Shown: positions 58,835-64,000 of the stretch, in pieces
How positions within the stretch are numbered: position 1 is the stretch's first letter
Layout: each line of letters starts with the position of its first letter
DNA from: CAWIMX01 sp963837345
GTDB lineage: Bacteria; Acidobacteriota; Vicinamibacteria; Vicinamibacterales; CAVVIG01
Length of the DNA stretch: 64,000 nt
NCBI GenBank assembly: GCA_963837345.1
Contig: CAWIMX010000002.1
Span: 434,001 to 498,000, forward strand
Direction: 5' to 3'
Notes under the pieces: generated by a model
Seen by the model: the letters and a program-made list of their open reading frames with translations, nothing else
Database searches by the model: none
Told to the model about the DNA's origin: nothing
Translations under genes and position numbers: made by a program

Positions 58835-60432
58835 CGATGGCGGCGGCGTCGCGCCTGGAGGTCGACACTGCAATCGTCGGGTCGGGCTTCGCCGGGTCGC
58901 TCGCGGCCCTGGCGCTGGCGCGCCGCGGCCGCCGCGTCGCGCTCGTCGAGCAGGGACGCCATCCGCGCTTCGCGATCGGCGAGTCGTCCACGCCGCTCGC
59001 CAACCTCCTCCTCGAGGACCTGGCCGATCGGTACGACCTGGTGGAGCTGCGCCCCTTCTGCAAGTGGGGCACCTGGCAGCGGGTCCGCCCCGAGATCCCG
59101 GTCGGACTGAAACGTGGATTCGCCTTCTTCTTCCATCGGCCCGACGCGGAACTGCGCGCCGATCCCGATCGCGCCCGTCAGTTGTTCGTCGCCGCGAGCC
59201 CGCACGACGCGGTGGGCGATACCCACTGGTTTCGCGAAGCGTTCGACCGCGAGCTCGTCGCCCAGGCGCAGGCAGCCGGATGCATGTATTTCGACGAGAC
59301 GCGCCTCCTCCGCGCTCGGGCGACGCCGTCCGCAGTGATGCTCGAGGGCGAACGGGCGGGCCGGCCCATCGCCGTGTCCGCGAAGTTCGTGGTCGACGCC
59401 AGCGGGCCACGCGGCTTCCTGCATGGCGCCCTCGGCCTCGATGAACGGCCGCTGGCATGGCTGCCGCCGACCGAGGGTCTCTTCACGCACTTCGCCCACG
59501 TGGCGCGCTGGGAAGACGTGGCGCCCCCAACGGGGAGGCCGCCCTTCTCGCCCGACCAGGCCGCCCTGCACCATGTCTTTCCGGACGGCTGGATCTGGGT
59601 GCTGCGCTTCAACAACGGCATCACCAGCGCCGGGGCGGCGCTCACGCGCGCCGCGGCTGCCGCTCAGGGGTTGTCGGAGGGCGCCCGCAGCTGGGACCGG
59701 CTGGTCGCGCGCCTCCCGTCGGTCCGCGAGCAGTTCCGGGCGGCTGAGCCTGTCCGTCCCTTCGTGCACGCGTCGCGGCTGGCATTTCGAAGTCGGCAGG
59801 TCAGCGGGGAGCGCTGGGCGCTGCTGCCGTCGGCGGTCGGCACGATCGATCCGCTCCTTTCGACGGGGATTCCGCTGACGCTCCTGGGTCTCGTCCAGCT
59901 GCTCGACATCGTCGAGTCGACCGCGGAGGGACCCGAACGGGCGCGTCGGCTGCAAGAGTACGGGCGCGCGATCCAGGGCGGACTGGACACCACCGAGCAG
60001 CTCGTGTCGGCGCTTTACGGCGCGATGGACGACGTCCCGTTGTTCAAGGCCATGAGCTTGTTGTACTTCGCGGCCGCCAGCTACAGCGAAGCGGCCCGTC
60101 GCCTGGGACGGCCCGAACTGGCGCCCGGCTTCCTGCTGTGCGACGACCCGCAATTCGCGGCCACCATCCGGCTGGCGGCCCGTCTGGGACGCGCGCGATC
60201 GCCTGCGGCCCGCGCTCGCGTGCTCACCGCGATCGACCGTGCCGTCGAGCCCATCGACATCGCGGGCCTGCTCGATCGCACCCGCCGAGACTGGTACCCC
60301 GTCGTGGCGGGCGATCTCCTCAGTGGGGCACCGAAGCTGCAGGCGTCGACGGGCGAGATTCAGCGGCTGCTCGAGCGCTGCGGGATGGCGCCAGCCACAT
60401 CTCGGCCAGCATCGCCAACGGTCCCACGATGA
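58831..60432 (+). CDS. FAD-dependent oxidoreductase of the flavin-halogenase class
   Basis: A 533-residue flavoprotein. The FAD loop is AIVGSGFAGSLAALALARRG at residues ~15-34, followed by RFAIGESSTPLANLLLEDL, a segment typical of tryptophan-halogenase-like enzymes. FVVDASGPRGFL and PSAVGTIDPLLSTGIPLTL are further FAD contacts. DGWIWVLRFNNG occupies the position of the halogenase WxWxIP motif but reads WxWxLR, so halogenase activity is uncertain; a hydroxylase or dehydrogenase is possible. It is translationally coupled to the radical SAM gene. The 3' end overlaps the RnfD-like gene by 113 bp in convergent orientation. Confidence 0.82.
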   Translation: MTMAAASRLEVDTAIVGSGFAGSLAALALARRGRRVALVEQGRHPRFAIGESSTPLANLLLEDLADRYDLVELRPFCKWGTWQRVRPEIPVGLKRGFAFFFHRPDAELRADPDRARQLFVAASPHDAVGDTHWFREAFDRELVAQAQAAGCMYFDETRLLRARATPSAVMLEGERAGRPIAVSAKFVVDASGPRGFLHGALGLDERPLAWLPPTEGLFTHFAHVARWEDVAPPTGRPPFSPDQAALHHVFPDGWIWVLRFNNGITSAGAALTRAAAAAQGLSEGARSWDRLVARLPSVREQFRAAEPVRPFVHASRLAFRSRQVSGERWALLPSAVGTIDPLLSTGIPLTLLGLVQLLDIVESTAEGPERARRLQEYGRAIQGGLDTTEQLVSALYGAMDDVPLFKAMSLLYFAAASYSEAARRLGRPELAPGFLLCDDPQFAATIRLAARLGRARSPAARARVLTAIDRAVEPIDIAGLLDRTRRDWYPVVAGDLLSGAPKLQASTGEIQRLLERCGMAPATSRPASPTVPR

Positions 60433-61155
60433 AGAGGGCGTAGAACGGCGCATAGATCACTTCGTTCAGCCGCAGCGCCATTTCCACCAGCGCGACCGTG
60501 AAGACGACAACGCTCTGCGCCGATCTGGAACGCACGGTCGTTCTCGGATCCGTCACCATGAAGAACGTGAACAGCTGGTACATCGGGCCCGTGACGGGCG
60601 CGACGGCAGCCAGCCAGGGCGTGCCCGTGATGGCGCTCCGCACGCCCGCGAGCAGCGCAAACGACGCGACGTAGGTCGCGCTGATGTGCAGGCGTCCGAC
60701 GCGCCAGACAATGACGGCGCCGAGCAGCCAGATCACGATCATGGGCCAGATCGCGTTTCCCCACTGAATGCTGAGCACGGTGGCGCTCGCGGGCGCGAGA
60801 AACAGCAGGGCGCTCACGCCGAAGTTCGACGGATTCCACAGATGACGTCCGTTGACGCGAAGCACGTACTTGCTCGCGATCGAGATCAGGCTGGCGAACG
60901 CGTAGGGCCACAGAAAAGGCGAACGGATCAGGATGCCGACGCTGATGCCGGTGATGTAGGCGCTCGCCGGATGCGGCCAGCGCCCGTAGCTGAGCCGGCC
61001 CATGAGCATCTCGGTGGCGATGGCCACGACGATCGCCACCCCCGTCCGCGAGTACCCCTCCAGAATGCCGAACGACAGATGCGCGCCAACCAGAATGCAC
61101 GTAATCAGCAGCGGTCCGAGCAGCCGTCCATCGACGGGCGCGACGCGTCTGGGGC

Positions 61156-61159
<4 letters not shown>
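60320..61159 (-). CDS. RnfD/NqrB-like membrane protein
   Basis: A 279-residue protein with about eight helices: LLGPLLITCILVGAHLSFGI, GVAIVVAIATEMLMGRLSYG, VSALLFLAPASATVLSIQWG and YQLFTFFMVTDPRTT. The NPSNFGV and FMVTDPRTTV segments match the RnfD/NqrB family of flavin-carrying subunits in ion-pumping electron-transfer complexes. A clear SGAT flavinylation motif is not seen. No other rnf genes are present, so this is a stand-alone homologue. Its ATG overlaps the ASPIC/UnbV gene stop (61156-61159), linking them in one operon. Confidence 0.8.
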
Positions 61160-62978
<1,819 letters not shown>

Positions 62979-62982
<4 letters not shown>

Positions 62983-64000
62983 CGAAGTCCTTCGATGAAA
63001 TCGCGCGGCGACACGAATCGCGTATGGTACGTGCGCCAGTCGGCCGTGTGAGCCTGGTACACGGGGTCGTCTTCCAGGGCGCCGGGTTCGGGCAGCGACC
63101 CGTAATCGGGGCGCCGGTGCGAGGGGAGCGGAAGGACGGTCTTCGAATACGTCGTGTTGAAGTCGCCGTCCTTCTCCCACCCGTCGCCGACGAGCACGAA
63201 GTCGCGGGTCCAGCCGCTCGGCGGAGGCGCTGGCGCCGGGAACGCAAGCCGCAGCTCGTCGCCGGCATTCATGATCACGTAGCGATCGTCCACGGCGGCG
63301 ACGAGCTCGCGGACCTCGCCGAATCGCGTGTAGTAGCCGACCAGGTCGCGCCAGCGCGGTCCGACGCTCGCCAGATGCTCGTAGTCGGGAATCTCCGGAC
63401 GATCCCGCGCGTAGTCGCTGGCCGAGAAGCCCCGATAGCGCAGGTCCGCGGCGCTCGCGGCAACGCGCTCGGTGCGAAAGGCGCCCGGCTCGACCCCCTC
63501 CGCCAGCGCCAGCTGATCCCAGTACACTTCGAGATTCGTCCGAAGTCGAATACGTCGGACGCCTCGCAGGCCGGCCCGCGGCACGGCGCCCAGGTCGACC
63601 AGGATCGTCTTGTTCTTGCCGGCCGGGAACCCGAGATCCGGATTGACGACGACCCAGCCGCCGGACCGATCCTGCGCCTCGAGCGACAGTCCGTGAGGCT
63701 GGATGTCGTGTCCCTGCCCGATGGCGACATTAATACTGCTGTCGGTCGGATAGATCCAACCGGTCGCCACGAGCCACCAGGTCTTGTCTTCGGGAATCTC
63801 GCGGCCGAGATCCACGTCGACGTAATGATCCTCGGCGATGCCCTGGTAGGGCCCGCGCGCAAACGTCGCCAGATAGCGGCCGTCCCGGCGCGCGACGAGA
63901 TCGGTGACGTCCCGGTCGCGCTGATCGCGCGCGCCGGCGACCGGGTGGGGCGTCCGCACGGCGCGGACGGCCAGCGCCGGAGGCCGAGTCGAGAAGCGCT
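62979..64000 (-). CDS. Partial gene for a large exported protein of the CRTAC1 cluster (C-terminal part)
   Basis: About 340 C-terminal residues; the start lies beyond the right edge. Segments such as DKTWWLVATGWIYPTDSSIN, HGLSLEAQDRSGGWVVVNPD and RGVRRIRLRTNLEVYWDQLA form a beta-rich domain that I know from the ends of long TPR or FG-GAP acidobacterial proteins. DRYVIMNAGDELRLAFPAPAP and WTRDFVLVGDGWEKDGDFNT follow. The TGA overlaps the next ATG (62979-62982), so it heads or belongs to the operon with the ASPIC/UnbV and RnfD-like genes. Confidence 0.65.

Overview
The window reads as chromosomal DNA of a high-GC, Gram-negative bacterium. The most likely group is Acidobacteriota (Vicinamibacteria-like). 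This is an inference from the gene families: two large TonB receptors with N-terminal carboxypeptidase-regulatory folds plus a third receptor fragment, three ASPIC/UnbV (CRTAC1) proteins, an imuA-imuB-dnaE2 mutasome, NHL-repeat proteins and a Pkn-type kinase relic. No ribosomal marker is present to confirm it. The only RNA gene found is an initiator tRNA-fMet at 26975-27051.

Layout. 1-5.3 kb: partial GDPD, TonB receptor, glgC. 5.3-10 kb: PhoR/PhoB-like two-component pair, crcB + DUF190 fluoride export pair, arsC, MFS exporter. 10-16 kb: translesion mutasome imuA-imuB-dnaE2 behind a clear sigma70-type promoter. 16-20.5 kb: second TonB receptor, radical SAM protein, SET-domain methyltransferase, alpha/beta hydrolase. 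20.5-24 kb: an IS630 element sitting in the hydrolase stop codon, a nine-unit ~95-bp tandem array, and a SpoIID-like gene whose signal peptide is encoded by array-type sequence. 24-27 kb: msrPQ, a PLP-dependent ammonia-lyase, tRNA-fMet with a recombinase relic. 27-35 kb: glycosyltransferase, small exported or stress-type proteins, two NHL proteins flanking a kinase relic. 35-44 kb: PRC-barrel protein, flavin monooxygenase, mmsA + class III aminotransferase, amidohydrolase. 44-51 kb: c-type cytochrome, RND-type adaptor, DUF2911 and DUF6544-like proteins, NiCoT-like transporter, two-component pair. 51-55.7 kb: NarL-type histidine kinase/regulator and a CRTAC1 protein in one overlapping run. 55.8-64 kb: asparagine-synthetase-like enzyme, His-rich membrane protein, RaSEA-like radical SAM, flavin-halogenase-like enzyme, RnfD-like membrane protein and two ASPIC/UnbV-context genes. 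This last block is the best candidate for an undescribed system.

Sequence quality matters for reading this annotation. At least nine otherwise convincing genes are broken by short frameshifts. Where I could resolve them (16.42, 13.67, 14.45, 40.93, 43.21 and 53.16 kb), each is one extra base. The error density is highest at 53.8-55.7 kb, while 55.8-64 kb is clean. I therefore treat most as probable assembly or sequencing errors and annotate the full gene span. Genuine decay is more likely for the relics lacking whole domains (recombinase, kinase, monooxygenase and hydrolase tails, receptor C-terminus).

Many start codons lie only 6-14 nt downstream of a TAGAAT/TANNNT hexamer, which suggests frequent leaderless or very short-leader transcripts in this genome.
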